In this document: positions 49,101-60,689 of the stretch, piece after piece
How positions within the stretch are numbered: the first letter of the stretch is position 1
Layout: the number at the start of each line of letters is the position of its first letter
Origin: Hydractinia symbiolongicarpus
Taxonomy: Eukaryota; Cnidaria; Hydrozoa; Anthoathecata; Hydractiniidae
Length of the DNA: 64,000 bases
Direction: 5' to 3'
Assembly: GCF_029227915.1 (NCBI RefSeq)
Contig: NC_079880.1
Location: 4,838,001-4,902,000 of the forward strand
Notes under the pieces: generated by a model
Database searches by the model: none
Seen by the model: the letters and a program-made list of their open reading frames with translations, nothing else
What the model was told of the DNA's origin: nothing
Position numbers and translations under genes: made by a program

Positions 49101-51451
49101 CACTAAAACGCATGAGACTTGTAGTTTTCAAAAATGTTTTCATTTTTGATGAGACGCTGAATAAAAGAACTTTAATCGCCGGCAAACAAAAACACGCGAT
49201 TTTCCGTAAATCCCGGGCTGAGCCGGTATAGTCAAAAGTATAAAAAGAAAGTACCCAGGGAGTAAACTAATTTCCCGAACGATTTTTTAAATTACTTTTT
49301 CACCACTAAAACGCATGAGACTTGTAGTTTTTAAAAATGTTTTCATTTTTGATGAGACGCTGAATAAAATAAGTTTAATCGCCGGCAAACGAAAACCCGC
49401 GATTTCCCGTAAATCCCGGCATGGCCCGTATAGTCAAAAGTATACAAAGAAAGTACCCAGGGAGTAAACTCATTTCCCGAACGATTTTTTAAATTATTTT
49501 TTCACCACTAAAACGCATGAGACTTGTAGTTTTCAAAAATGTTTTCATTTTTGATGAGACGCTGAATAAAAGAAGTTTAATCGCCGGCAAACAAAAACAC
49601 GCGATTTTCCGTAAATCCCGGGCTGAGCCCGTATAGTCAAAAGTATACAAAGAAAGTACCCAGGGAGTAAACTCATTTCCCGAACGATTTTTTAAATTAC
49701 TTTTTCACCACTAAAACGCATGAGACTTGTAGTTTTTAAAAATGTTTTCATTTTTGATGAGACGCTGAATAAAAGAAGTTTAATCGCCGGCAAACGAAAA
49801 CCTGCGATTTCCCGTAAATCCCGGCATGGCCCGTATAGTCAAAAGTATACAAAGAAAGTACCCAGGGAGTAAACTCATTTCCCGAACGATTTTTTAAATT
49901 ATTTTTTCACCACTAAAACGCATGAGACTTGTAGTTTTCAAAAATGTTTTCATTTTTGATGAGACGCTGAATAAAAGAACTTTAATCGCCGGCAAACAAA
50001 AACACGCGATTTTCCGTAAATCCCGGGCTGAGCCGGTATAGTCAAAAGTATACAAAGAAAGTACCCAGGGAGTAAACTAATTTCCCGAACGATTTTTTAA
50101 ATTACTTTTTCACCACTAAAACGCATGAGACTTGTAGTTTTTAAAAATGTTTTCATTTTTGATGAGACGCTGAATAAAATAAGTTTAATCGCCGGCAAAC
50201 GAAAACCCGCGATTTCCCGTAAATCCCGGCATGGCCCGTATAGTCAAAAGTATACAAAGAAAGTACCCAGGGAGTAAACTCATTTCCCGAACGATTTTTT
50301 AAATTATTTTTTCACCACTAAAACGCATGAGACTTGTAGTTTTCAAAAATGTTTTCATTTTTGATGAGACGCTGAATAAAAGAAGTTTAATCGCCGGCAA
50401 ACAAAAACACGCGATTTTCCGTAAATCCCGGGCTGAGCCCGTATAGTCAAAAGTATACAAAGAAAGTACCCAGGGAGTAAACTCATTTCCCGAACGATTT
50501 TTTAAATTACTTTTTCACCACTAAAACGCATGAGACTTGTAGTTTTTAAAAATGTTTTCATTTTTGATGAGACACTGAATAAAAGAAGTTTAATCGCCGG
50601 CAAACGAAAACCTGCGATTTCCCGTAAATCCTGGACTCGGCCCGTATAGTCAAAAATATACAAAGAAAGTACCCAGGGAGTAAACTCATTTCCCGAACGA
50701 TTTTTTAAATTATTATTTCTCCACTGAAACGCATGAGACTTGTAGTTTCAAAGAATGTTTTCATTTTTGATGAGACGCTGAATAAAAGCAGTTCAATCGC
50801 CGGCAAACGAAAACCTGCGATTTCCCGTAAATCCCGGACTCGGCCCGGATAATCAAAAGTATACAAAGAAAGTACCCAGGGAGTAAACTCATTTCCAAAA
50901 CGATTTTTTAAATTATTTTTTCACCACTAAAACGCATGAGACTTGTAGTTTTCAAAAATGTTTTCATTTTTGATGAGACGCTTAATGGAAGAGGTTTTAT
51001 CGCCGGCAAACGAAATCCCGCGTTTTCCCGTAAATCCGGGGCTTAGCCAGTTTAGTCGAATGTATACAAAGAAAGTACCCAGGGAGTAAACTCATTTCCC
51101 GAACGATTTTTTAAATTTTTTTTTCACCACCAAAACGCATGAGACTTGTAGTTTTCAAAAATGTTTTCATTCTTGATGAGACGCTTAATGAAAGAGGTTT
51201 AATCGCCGGAAAACGGAAACCCGCGATTTCCCGTAAATCCCGGGCTTGGCCCGTATAGTCGAATGTATACAAAGAAAGTACCCTGTGAGTAAACTCATTT
51301 CCAGAACGATTTTTTAAATTATTTTTTCACCACTAAAACGCATAAGACTTGTAGTTTTTAAAAATGTTTTCATTTTTGATGAGACGCTGAATAAAAGAAG
51401 TTTAATCACCGGCAAACAAAAACACGCGATTTTCCGTAAATCCCGGGCTGA
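46130..51451 (+). repeat. Tandem satellite array between the two retrotransposons
   Basis: About 26 monomers in the same orientation as the left block. It contains the right end of duplication copy 1 (to 48091) and the left part of copy 2. It starts with the second half of the monomer split by retrotransposon A. From 46201 it carries the 1261-bp higher-order unit with the 45-bp partial duplication at 47187, and from 48953 the 405-bp dimers. I see no gene in it. Confidence 0.96.
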
Positions 51452-51599
51452 TTTTTTGATTTTTTTGATTTTGATTTTCTCTTTATTTAACGTCGATAGA
51501 TACAATAGTATTTAATAACTAATTTAAATCGACAACAAAACGTAAAACAAGGCAAACAGCGATAAAAAATAAGAAAAATAAATAAATAAATAAGTAAAG

Positions 51600-51866
51600 T
51601 TAAAATATGTATGGTATATCCATGCATATTTTACAGGTGCAAACATCACCTTCCCAAAATTTTATTGAGCTACGGAAGGCTTCGAGAGAAGGAGCATTCT
51701 TTGTAGCGTCAGGCACAGCTATCCATAGCTTCCCTGCAATATTTGATAAAGTATTTAAGCCATAGTACGTTGTCCGACAAGTTGGTCGCCTGATCAAATT
51801 AAAGCAACGAAGGTTGTACTTGTTTTCCCTAACAGAAAATATCTCGTTCATGTATAGAGGTGACAA
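51600..51866 (-). pseudogene. ORF2 C-terminal fragment beyond the premature stop, copy B
   Basis: Same 88-codon in-frame remnant as at 41647-41913, with MNEIF, RENKYNLR and the CTCKIC cysteine cluster. It is continuous with the reverse transcriptase frame apart from the TGA and has no ATG at its head. Confidence 0.88.
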
Positions 51867-54452
51867 TCAATTTAAAAATTTGTAAACCTCTTTCATTAAA
51901 TTCTGTAAATTGATGATGTGAATATTTTTAACATTACATAAAGATAAAAGTTCATCGTAACTGCCATTTATATCGTCCTGTATGATTCTTAGACAACGTT
52001 CATGAATACGATTGATTCGATTATTCGCAACTTTTCCACAAAACATCCATACTAAGGGACAGTAAGAAAACTGAGACAAAATAAATGAATTGAAGAGAAA
52101 ACGCTTCATCTTGGGTGTCAAAAAGGAAGATATCCTTTGAAGCACGTTGAGTTTCCTACTAGCCTTATTACAGATGTTTTTGACATGCGAATGAAAGTTT
52201 AGTCTCGAGTCAATCGTAACACCAAGAAGCACTACAGACGATTTACACGCAATTTTCAAATGGTTAAATATCAAACTTTCATCGTGATGACCTAATACAA
52301 TATATTGATACTTTTTCAAATTTATTGCTAAGTAATTTTCATAAAACCAACTATTAACTATGACCAAATTAGTAAGCAGTGTTTGTTTTACATCTTCTAA
52401 TGAATTTTCACAAGCATATAAGGTGTTATCATCTGCAAAGTTACAAAGGGATGATTGAATAATGAACCAGAATAAATCGTTTATAGAATAATTGAAGATA
52501 GGAGGTCCTAAGATTGATCCTTGTGGAACTCCAACTTGAAGAGGAAGCCATTCGCTAAAAGAAGAATTTATTCTGGTTCTCTGAAAACGATTTTTCAAGT
52601 ATGAGTGAATAAATAATAAAGAAGATTCAGAAAAACCATAGGCATGCAGCTTTGCAATAAGCAAATCATGGTTGATAGTATCAAAAGCTTTTGAAAGGTC
52701 CATTAGCACTGCTCCAACTACACCCTTATTATCAAGTGTGCTTTTCCATTGTTCAATCATTCGAATGAGAGCATATTGTGTATTATAACCCTTTCTGAAG
52801 CCTGATAGATGAGGGCTGAGTTTGTCATGCATAAAAGTGTGCATTTGATTAAGAATAATTCTTTCAAAAACCTTTGATAAACAGGGAAGCAAGCTAACAG
52901 GTCTATAGTTCTCCTTATCATTACAGTCATCCTTCTTAAAAACAGGTATAACCTCTGCAAGTTTTAAATCATCAGGAAAAATATTAGACTGTAAACAAAA
53001 ATTTATAATATTAGTGAGGATAGGAACAAAGATATGAATAAACTTTTTCAACATAAAAACTGGAAAATCACCACTAACAGAAGATTTCTTTGCATCCATG
53101 TCTTTGATGACTTTGAGAACATCAGGCTGTTCAACCAGCGAAAAATAGAACTTTTCATCATAACCCACATTTTCACGAATTTTCAAAATACTGATGTGAT
53201 TAGTATACGAGTGGATTGCATCGTGAATGGTTGCTGTATGTGTATCATCGTTTGGTTTGATTGGTAAATTTTTCGTGATGTTGGTGTAATATTCATTGAA
53301 GATTTTGCATAATTTTTGTTCGTCGGTGACTATCTTTTCTTTCTCGATTAAGATAATTTTGTTGGTGTTATAACTAACGTTTGAAAACAATGGCTTGACA
53401 GACTTCCAGAACTTTTTATTATCAGTAATGCTTTTCATACGTAAACCCTTGAAATACGAACGTCTGGTTTTTCGTAATAAGGAAACACAGTAGTTTCTCT
53501 GTCTAGTGAAGTTGGACCAATTTTCTTTTGATCGTGATTTGTTATAAATGCGACGAAGTTTGGATCTGTGCATAATAGCTTTGCGAAGCTCCTTGGTGAT
53601 AAAAGGTGCGTTATTGAATCTTAATATTTTCTTTTTCAATGGTGCAAAATGGTTTAGCGTAGACGTGATGCATAAGTTGAATTGGTTAAAGTCGTAATTG
53701 TTCTCAAGTAATTTCAAAAAGTTCATTGATAATGTTCTTTCAAAATCAAAGTAGTCAATTTTGTTGTAATTTCTGTAGTGTTTCACAATTGGGTCGCCTT
53801 TAATCACGTTCATTCTCATCACACTTCCAACAAATAAATGCCAATCTGATATGCCAGTTTCGATTGTTACACTATTTTTAAAGAAATTTGGTTGATTTGT
53901 TAATATGTGATCAATGCAAGAAGGCGAAGTACTTGACTTAAAGCAGGTTGGTGATTTGATTAGTCTATGGAGGTCGTATGTTGAAATGAAGTTATCGAAA
54001 TCTGTGTCACTTATTTCCATGTTTAAATCACCCATAATTATGATGTTTTCGTGATAGTTGAGATGTGAAATCAATACATTTGCGATTTGAGTTAAAAAGT
54101 AGTAATTATTTTGTAACGGTGGTTTATATGCACCGATTAAAAGCCATTTGCGTTTTCGAAGATTTATTTCGACAACTAAAACTTCGATATCATCCGGTAA
54201 AGTATATTTTCGCAACACTTTGAAGGGAATATTTTCATTTATATAGAGTAAAATACCGCCACCATGTCCATTTCTATCTTTCCTCAGAATTGCGTAATTA
54301 TCTAACTTAAATTGAGCATCAGTGAACGATTCATCTATTTTCGTTTCAGTTAGAAGCAGAACATCAATATTGTGCTTGAAAGTTAAATCAATTTCTTCGA
54401 ACTTGTTTCGCAACGAGTTTACGTTCAAATGACCGACTCTCAAGTTACACAT
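51867..54452 (-). CDS. ORF2 endonuclease-reverse transcriptase, copy B (861 codons to premature stop)
   Basis: Identical in protein sequence to ORF2 of copy A: an APE-type endonuclease at about 1-225 (TETK 35-38, GDLN 141-144, SDWH 202-205) and a reverse transcriptase with MDLSKAFD (584-591), GVPQGSILGP (641-650) and FADD (672-675). It stops at the same TGA, here 51867-51869, ahead of the in-frame C-terminal segment. Identity with copy A reflects recent duplication and is not evidence of selection on the protein. Whether it is expressed cannot be told; a product lacking the last 88 residues would be expected to be impaired. Confidence 0.92.
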   Translation of the reverse strand: MCNLRVGHLNVNSLRNKFEEIDLTFKHNIDVLLLTETKIDESFTDAQFKLDNYAILRKDRNGHGGGILLYINENIPFKVLRKYTLPDDIEVLVVEINLRKRKWLLIGAYKPPLQNNYYFLTQIANVLISHLNYHENIIIMGDLNMEISDTDFDNFISTYDLHRLIKSPTCFKSSTSPSCIDHILTNQPNFFKNSVTIETGISDWHLFVGSVMRMNVIKGDPIVKHYRNYNKIDYFDFERTLSMNFLKLLENNYDFNQFNLCITSTLNHFAPLKKKILRFNNAPFITKELRKAIMHRSKLRRIYNKSRSKENWSNFTRQRNYCVSLLRKTRRSYFKGLRMKSITDNKKFWKSVKPLFSNVSYNTNKIILIEKEKIVTDEQKLCKIFNEYYTNITKNLPIKPNDDTHTATIHDAIHSYTNHISILKIRENVGYDEKFYFSLVEQPDVLKVIKDMDAKKSSVSGDFPVFMLKKFIHIFVPILTNIINFCLQSNIFPDDLKLAEVIPVFKKDDCNDKENYRPVSLLPCLSKVFERIILNQMHTFMHDKLSPHLSGFRKGYNTQYALIRMIEQWKSTLDNKGVVGAVLMDLSKAFDTINHDLLIAKLHAYGFSESSLLFIHSYLKNRFQRTRINSSFSEWLPLQVGVPQGSILGPPIFNYSINDLFWFIIQSSLCNFADDNTLYACENSLEDVKQTLLTNLVIVNSWFYENYLAINLKKYQYIVLGHHDESLIFNHLKIACKSSVVLLGVTIDSRLNFHSHVKNICNKASRKLNVLQRISSFLTPKMKRFLFNSFILSQFSYCPLVWMFCGKVANNRINRIHERCLRIIQDDINGSYDELLSLCNVKNIHIINLQNLMKEVYKFLN

Positions 54453-54551
54453 GTTACTGCGACGTAGAGTGAAAATATCATATGTTGAATCAAAAGTATC
54501 TGAGGCAGTGTTCGGTGGATCTGTGTCGTAAATTTCGACAGGTTTTTTGTG

Positions 54552-55070
54552 TCAATCCTCAATCACCTGTAGAAAGTTCCGAGACAATATTGAAGTCCCT
54601 TTCATATTTAGGTGAAGGCGACTTCTATTCAAATGTAAGTCGGGGTTTATATTATCATTATTGATAAAGCCGATGTTTCTTTGTTCGCAAAGATGAGCGA
54701 GAGATTTGTTGACTGCCATTACCTTTTCATTTAGTCTGTCTTTTCGTTGAATTATGCCCGATATCATTACATTATTTTCACCAGATTTCAATTTAATAGC
54801 CAATTTTACTATGTTTTGAGCAATTTGATCGGTTTCGATTCTATTAAGATCGTTAGTGCCACAATGAATAATAATGTTATCGGGAGACATGTTCGTAGTT
54901 GGTATTGCGTAACTTTCCATGCATTTAGTCGTGGCTCCAGAGAAGGATTTCACTATAATCTTGTTCTCGTTTGAAGAAAGTTTCCAGCCCTTCACTTCTT
55001 TTACAATCGAGTCTCCAATTATTTGCGTAACTTTAGATTTTTTGTCAGATCTCCTTCGCGGCGTTTTATA
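54552..55070 (-). pseudogene. ORF1 SGNH-esterase-like domain, proximal copy (copy B)
   Basis: Duplicate of 44599-45117. All SGNH-like blocks are present, through DLHLNRSRLHLN, but with no ATG before block I; it ends about 100 bp before ORF2. Confidence 0.8.
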
Positions 55071-55483
55071 TTATCATTATTGATAAAGCCGATGTTTCTT
55101 TGTTCGCAAAGATGAGCGAGAGATTTGTTGACTGCCATTACCTTTTCATTTAGTCTGTCTTTTCGTTGAATTATGCCCGATATCATTACATTATTTTCAC
55201 CAGATTTCAATTTAATAGCCAATTTTACTATGTTTTGAGCAATTTGATCGGTTTCGATTCTATTAAGATCGTTAGTGCCACAATGAATAATAATGTTATC
55301 GGGAGACATGTTCGTAGTTGGTATTGCGTAACTTTCCATGCATTTAGTCGTGGCTCCAGAGAAGGATTTCACTATAATCTTGTTCTCGTTTGAAGAAAGT
55401 TTCCAGCCCTTCACTTCTTTTACAATCGAGTCTCCAATTATTTGCGTAACTTTAGATTTTTTGTCAGATCTCCTTCGCGGCGT
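54646..55483 (-). repeat. 419-bp internal tandem duplication in ORF1, copy B
   Basis: 54646-55064 and 55065-55483, the same unit and the same TTTAT junction as in copy A. It therefore arose before the 9,953-bp block was duplicated. Confidence 0.92.
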
Positions 55484-55690
55484 TTTATGCGGCACTTCGT
55501 TGGCAACACTATTTACATCATCCATTATTTCATCAATAGGCAAGCTTTCAAAGCGATTTGCGTGAATAAAGGAACTCTGTTTAATGATTTTTGCCTTAAC
55601 GGTGTCCTTGGGAATTGTAAAATTCTCGTTTGTTTCGCAAGATTTTAATTTGTTGAAGCTATGAGAGTTATGTAGTATGTCGTCACGCGT
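55019..55690 (-). pseudogene. ORF1 SGNH-esterase-like domain, distal copy, frameshifted (copy B)
   Basis: Duplicate of 45066-45737, with IIGDSIV and HCGTNDL blocks and loss of the correct C-terminus at the 419-bp duplication junction (55064/55065). Confidence 0.8.
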
Positions 55691-56053
55691 TCATGGTTTC
55701 GTCGCTAATAACATTTGTATCATTTCATTTTTGGCATTTACTTCCTTTTCCAAAAATAAAATCCTTTCCTCCAACACACTAAACATTTTATTACTATCCC
55801 ATTCAGTAGAAACGTGACGGTTTGACAGAGCAACATTTTTAACACATTCATCAAGGTAGTTTTTAAGATCGTGTATTAGCTCACCTTTCATTTTTTGTAA
55901 GTTGATGTTTGAATACATGCGGTCTATAAACGATTCATCACTTTCTTTAACTCCATTTCTTTCAAGAATTATAGGAATATCTGAAGTCGAGCTTATTTTA
56001 CGAAGTGGTGTATCAATGAATTTTACAATTGGTGTATTAGTTAAATTTTCCAT
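55691..56053 (-). pseudogene. ORF1 N-terminal segment with coiled-coil-like end, copy B
   Basis: Duplicate of 45738-46100: ATG at 56053, 120 codons, heptad-like C-terminal third, the same in-frame TGA (55691-55693) and the same open frame beyond it. Confidence 0.75.
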
Positions 56054-56153
56054 GCTGCTCAGTTGTGCCTCGGAAGCTAAACGCTGAGCCCGTATAGTCA
56101 AAAGTATACAAAGAAAGTACCCAGGGAGTAAACTCATTTCCCGAACGATTTTT

Positions 56154-59100
56154 TAAATTACTTTTTCACCACTAAAACGCATGAGACTTGTAGTTTTTAA
56201 AAATGTTTTCATTTTTGATGAGACGCTGAATAAAAGAAGTTTAATCGCCGGCAAACGAAAACCTGCGATTTCCCGTAAATCCTGGACTCGGCCCGTATAG
56301 TCAAAAGTATACAAAGAAAGTACCCAGGGAGTAAACTCATTTCCCGAACGATTTTTTAAATTATTATTTCACCACTAAAACGCATGAGACTTGTAGTTTT
56401 CAAGAATGTTTTCATTTTTGATGAGACGCTGAATAAAAGCAGTTCAATCGCCGGCAAACGAAAACCTGCGATTTCCCGTAAATCCCGGACTCGGCCCGGA
56501 TAATCAAAAGTATACAAAGAAAGTACCCAGGGAGTAAACTCATTTCCAAAACGATTTTTTAAATTATTTTTTTACCACTAAAACGCATAAGACTTGCAGT
56601 TTTTAAAAATGTTTTCATTTTTGATGAGACGCTGAATAAAAGAAGTTTAATCGCCGGCAAACGAAAACCCGCGATTTCCCGTAAATCCCGGGCTTGGCCC
56701 GTATAGTCAAAAGTATACAAAGAAAGTACCCAGGGAGTAAACTCATTTCCCGAACGATTTTTTAAATTACTTTTTCACCACTAAAACGCATGAGACTTGT
56801 AGTTTTTAAAAATGTTTTCATTTTTGATGAGACGCTGAATAAAAGAAGTTTAATCGCCGGCAAACGAAAACCTGCAATTTCCCGTAAATCCTGGACTCGG
56901 CCCGTATAGTCAAAAGTAAACAAAGAAAGTACCCAGGGAGTAAACTCATTTCCCAAACGATTTTTTAAATTATTATTTCACCACTAAAGCCCATGAGACT
57001 TGTAGTTTTTAAAAATGTTTTCATTTTTGATGAGACGCTGAATAAAAGAAGTTTAATCGCCGGCAAACGAAAACCCGCGATTTCCCGTAAATCCCGGACT
57101 CGGCCCGTATAGTTAAAAGTATACAAGGAAGTACCCAGTGAGTAAACTCATTTCCCGAACGAATTTTTAAAGGTTTTTTTCAGGAAGTAAACTCATTTCC
57201 AAAACGATTTTTTAAATTATTTTTTCACCACTAAAACGCATAAGACTTGTAGTTTTTAAAAATGTTTTCATTTTTGATGAGACGCTGAATAAAAGAAGTT
57301 TAATCGCCGACAAACGAAAACCCGCGATTTCCCGTAAATTCCGGGCTTGGCCCGTATAGTCAAAAGTATACAAAGAAAGTACCCAGGGAGTAAACTCATT
57401 TCCCGAACGATTTTTTAAATTACTTTTTCACCACTAAAACGCATGAGACTTGTAGTTTTTAAAAATGTTTTCATTTTTGATGAGACGCTGAATAAAAGAA
57501 GTTTAATCGCCGGCAAACGAAAACCTGCGATTTCCCGTAAATCCTGGACTCGGCCCGTATAGTCAAAAGTATACAAAGAAAGTACCAGGGAGTAAACTCA
57601 TTTCCCGAACGATTTTTTAAATTATTATTTCACCACTAAAACGCATGAGACTTGTAGTTTTCAAGAATGTTTTCATTTTTGATGAGACGCTGAATAAAAG
57701 CAGTTCAATCGCCGGCAAACGAAAACCTGCGATTTCCCGTAAATCCCGGACTCGGCCCGGATAATCAAAAGTATACAAAGAAAGTACCCAGGGAGTAAAC
57801 TCATTTCCAAAACGATTTTTTAAATTATTTTTTTACCACTAAAACGCATAAGACTTGCAGTTTTTAAAAATGTTTTCATTTTTGATGAGACGCTGAATAA
57901 AAGAAGTTTAATCGCCGGCAAACGAAAACCCGCGATTTCCCGTAAATCCCGGGCTTGGCCCGTATAGTCAAAAGTATACAAAGAAAGTACCCAGGGAGTA
58001 AACTCATTTCCCGAACGATTTTTTAAATTACTTTTTCACCACTAAAACGCATGAGACTTGTAGTTTTTAAAAATGTTTTCATTTTTGATGAGACGCTGAA
58101 TAAAAGAAGTTTAATCGCCGGCAAACGAAAACCTGCAATTTCCCGTAAATCCTGGACTCGGCCCGTATAGTCAAAAGTAAACAAAGAAAGTACCCAGGGA
58201 GTAAACTCATTTCCCAAACGATTTTTTAAATTATTATTTCACCACTAAAGCCCATGAGACTTAAAGTTTTTAAAAATGTTTTCATTTTTGATGAGACGCT
58301 GAATAAAAGAAGTTTAATCGCCGGCAAACGAAAACCCGCGATTTCCCGTAAATCCCGGACTCGGCCCGTATAGTTAAAAGTATACAAGGAAGTACCCAGT
58401 GAGTAAACTCATTTCCCGAACGAATTTTTAAAGGTTTTTTTCAGGAAGTAAACTCATTTCCAAAACGATTTTTTAAATTATTTTTTCACCACTAAAACGC
58501 ATAAGACTTGTAGTTTTTAAAAATGTTTTCATTTTTGATGAGACGCTGAATAAAAGAAGTTTAATTGCCGATAAACGAAAACCCGCGATTTCCCGTAAAT
58601 TCCGGGCTTGGCCCGTATAGTCAAAAGTATACAAAGAAAGCACCCAGGGAGTAAACTCATTTCCCGAACGATTTTTTAAATTACTTTTTCACCACTAAAA
58701 CGCATGAGACTTGTAGTTTTTAAAAATGTTTTCATTTTTGATGAGACGCTGAATAAAAGAAGTTTAATCGCCGGCAAACGAAAACCTGCGATTTCCCGTA
58801 AATCCTGGACTCGGCCCGTATAGTCAAAAGTATACAAAGAAAGTACCCAGGGAGTAAACTCATTTCCCGAACGATTTTTTAAATTATTATTTCACCACTA
58901 AAACGCATGAGACTTGTAGTTTTCAAGAATGTTTTCATTTTTGATGAGACGCTGAATAAAAGCAGTTCAATCGCCGGCAAACGAAAACCTGCGATTTCCC
59001 GTAAATCCCGGACTCAACTCGGATAATCAAAAGTATACAAAGAAAGTACCCAGGGAGTAAACTCATTTCCAAAACGATTTTTTAAATTATTTTTTTACCA

Positions 59101-59938
59101 CTAAAACGCATAAGACTTGCAGCTTTTAAAAATGTTTTCATTTTTGATGAGACGCTGAATAAAAGAAGTTTAATCGCCGGCAAACGAAAACCCGCGATTT
59201 CCCGTAAATCCCGGGCTTGGCCCGTATAGTCAAAAGTATACAAAGAAAGTACCCAGGGAGTAAACTCATTTCCCGAACGATTTTTTAAATTACTTTTTCA
59301 CCACTAAAACGCATGAGACTTGTAGTTTTTAAAAATGTTTTCATTTTTGATGAGACGCTGAATAAAAGAAGTTTAATCGCCGGCAAACGAAAACCTGCAA
59401 TTTCCCGTAAATCCTGGACTCGGCCCGTATAGTCAAAAGTATACAAAGAAAGTACCCAGGGAGTAAACTCATTTCCCAAACGATTTTTTAAATTATTATT
59501 TCACCACTAAAGCCCATGAGACTTGTAGTTTTTAAAAATGTTTTCATTTTTGATGAGACGCTGAATAAAAGAAGTTTAATCGCCGGCAAACGAAAACCTG
59601 CGATTTCCCGTAAATCCCGGACTCGGCCCGTATAGTCAAAAGTATACAAAGAAAGTACCCAGGGTGTAAAATCATTTCCCGAACGATTTTTTAAATTACT
59701 TTTTCACCACTAAAACGCATGAGACTTGTAGTTTTTAAAAATGTTTTCATTTTTAATGAGACGCAGAATAAAAGAAGTTTAATCGCCGGCAAACAAAAAC
59801 CTGCGATTTCCCGTAAATCCTGGACTCGGCCCGTATAGTCAAAAGTATACAAAGAAAGTACCCAGGGAGTAAACTCATTTCCCAAACGATTTTTTAAATT
59901 ATTATTTCACCACTAAAGCTCATGAGACTTGTAGTTTT
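56154..59938 (+). repeat. Higher-order repeat, 6 monomers plus 45 bp, period ~1261 bp
   Basis: Units start with TAAATTACTTTTTC at about 56154, 57416 and 58677. Each contains a CCTGGACTCGG monomer, a CCCGGATAATC monomer, a CTTGCAG monomer, a CCTGCAATTTCCCG monomer and, in the first two units, the 45-bp partial duplication (57140 and 58401). The third unit lacks that segment and diverges toward its end. One and a half units of the same repeat lie at 46201-48091. The end of duplication copy 2 falls inside this array. Confidence 0.87.
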
Positions 59939-60689
59939 TAAAAATGTTTTCATTTTTGATGAGACGCTGAATAAAAGAAGTTTAATCGCCGGCAAACGAA
60001 AACCCGCAATTTCCCGTAAATCCCGGTCTCGGCCCGTATAGTCAAAAGTACACAAGGAAAGTACCCAGTGAGTAAACTCATTTCCCTAACGAATTTTTAA
60101 ATTATTTTTTCACCACTAAAACGGATGAGACTTGTAGTTTTCAAAAATGCTTTCATTTTTGATGAGACGCTGAATAAAAGAAGTTTAATCGCCGGCAAAC
60201 GAAAACCTGCGATTTCCCGTAAATCCCGGACTCGGCCCGTATAGTCAAGAGTATACAAAGAGAGTACCCAGGGTGTAAACTCATTTCCCGAACGATTTTT
60301 TAAATTATTTTTTCACCACTAAAACGCATGAGACTTGTAGTTTTCAAAAATGTTTTCATTTTTGATGAGACGCTGAATAAAAGAAGTTTAATCGCCTGCA
60401 AACGAAAACCTGCGATTTCCCGTAAATCCCGGACTCAGCCCGTATAGTCAAAAGTATACAAAGAAAGTACCCAGGGAGTAAACTCATTTCCCAAACGATT
60501 TTTTAAATTATTATTTCACCACTAAAGCCCATGAGACTTGTAGTTTTTAAAAATGTTTTCATTTTTGATGAGACGCTGAATAAAAGAAGTTTAATCGCCA
60601 GCAAACGAAAACCCGCGATTTCCCGTAAATCCCGGACTCGGCCCGGATAGTCAAAAGTATACAAGAAAAGTACCCAGGAAGTAAACTCA

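Larger units (their letters stand above)
51452..56082 (-). mobile_element. CR1/L2-type non-LTR retrotransposon, copy B (duplicate of A)
   Basis: Same 4,631-bp element at offset 9,953 from copy A, with the same GCTGA target-site duplication, the same 419-bp internal duplication and the same premature stops; all its encoded protein fragments are identical to those of copy A. It arose by duplication of the surrounding satellite block and not by a second retrotransposition, because the flanking satellite also matches for kilobases on both sides. Confidence 0.93.
48092..58044 (+). repeat. 9,953-bp tandem segmental duplication, copy 2 (contains retrotransposon B)
   Basis: Direct, adjacent second copy of 38139-48091. 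The three boundary sequences 38139-38168, 48092-48121 and 58045-58074 are identical for 30 bases. They then part at one base (A at 38169 and 48122 against G at 58075), so the exchange point lies within that 30-bp stretch. Because the copies are almost identical, an assembly duplication must be excluded before it is taken as biological. Confidence 0.93.

Noticed and set aside
41499-56082. Two independent insertions of the same LINE into the same satellite position
   Set aside because: The copies share the internal 419-bp duplication, both stops, the target-site duplication and kilobases of flanking satellite variants, so block duplication explains them.
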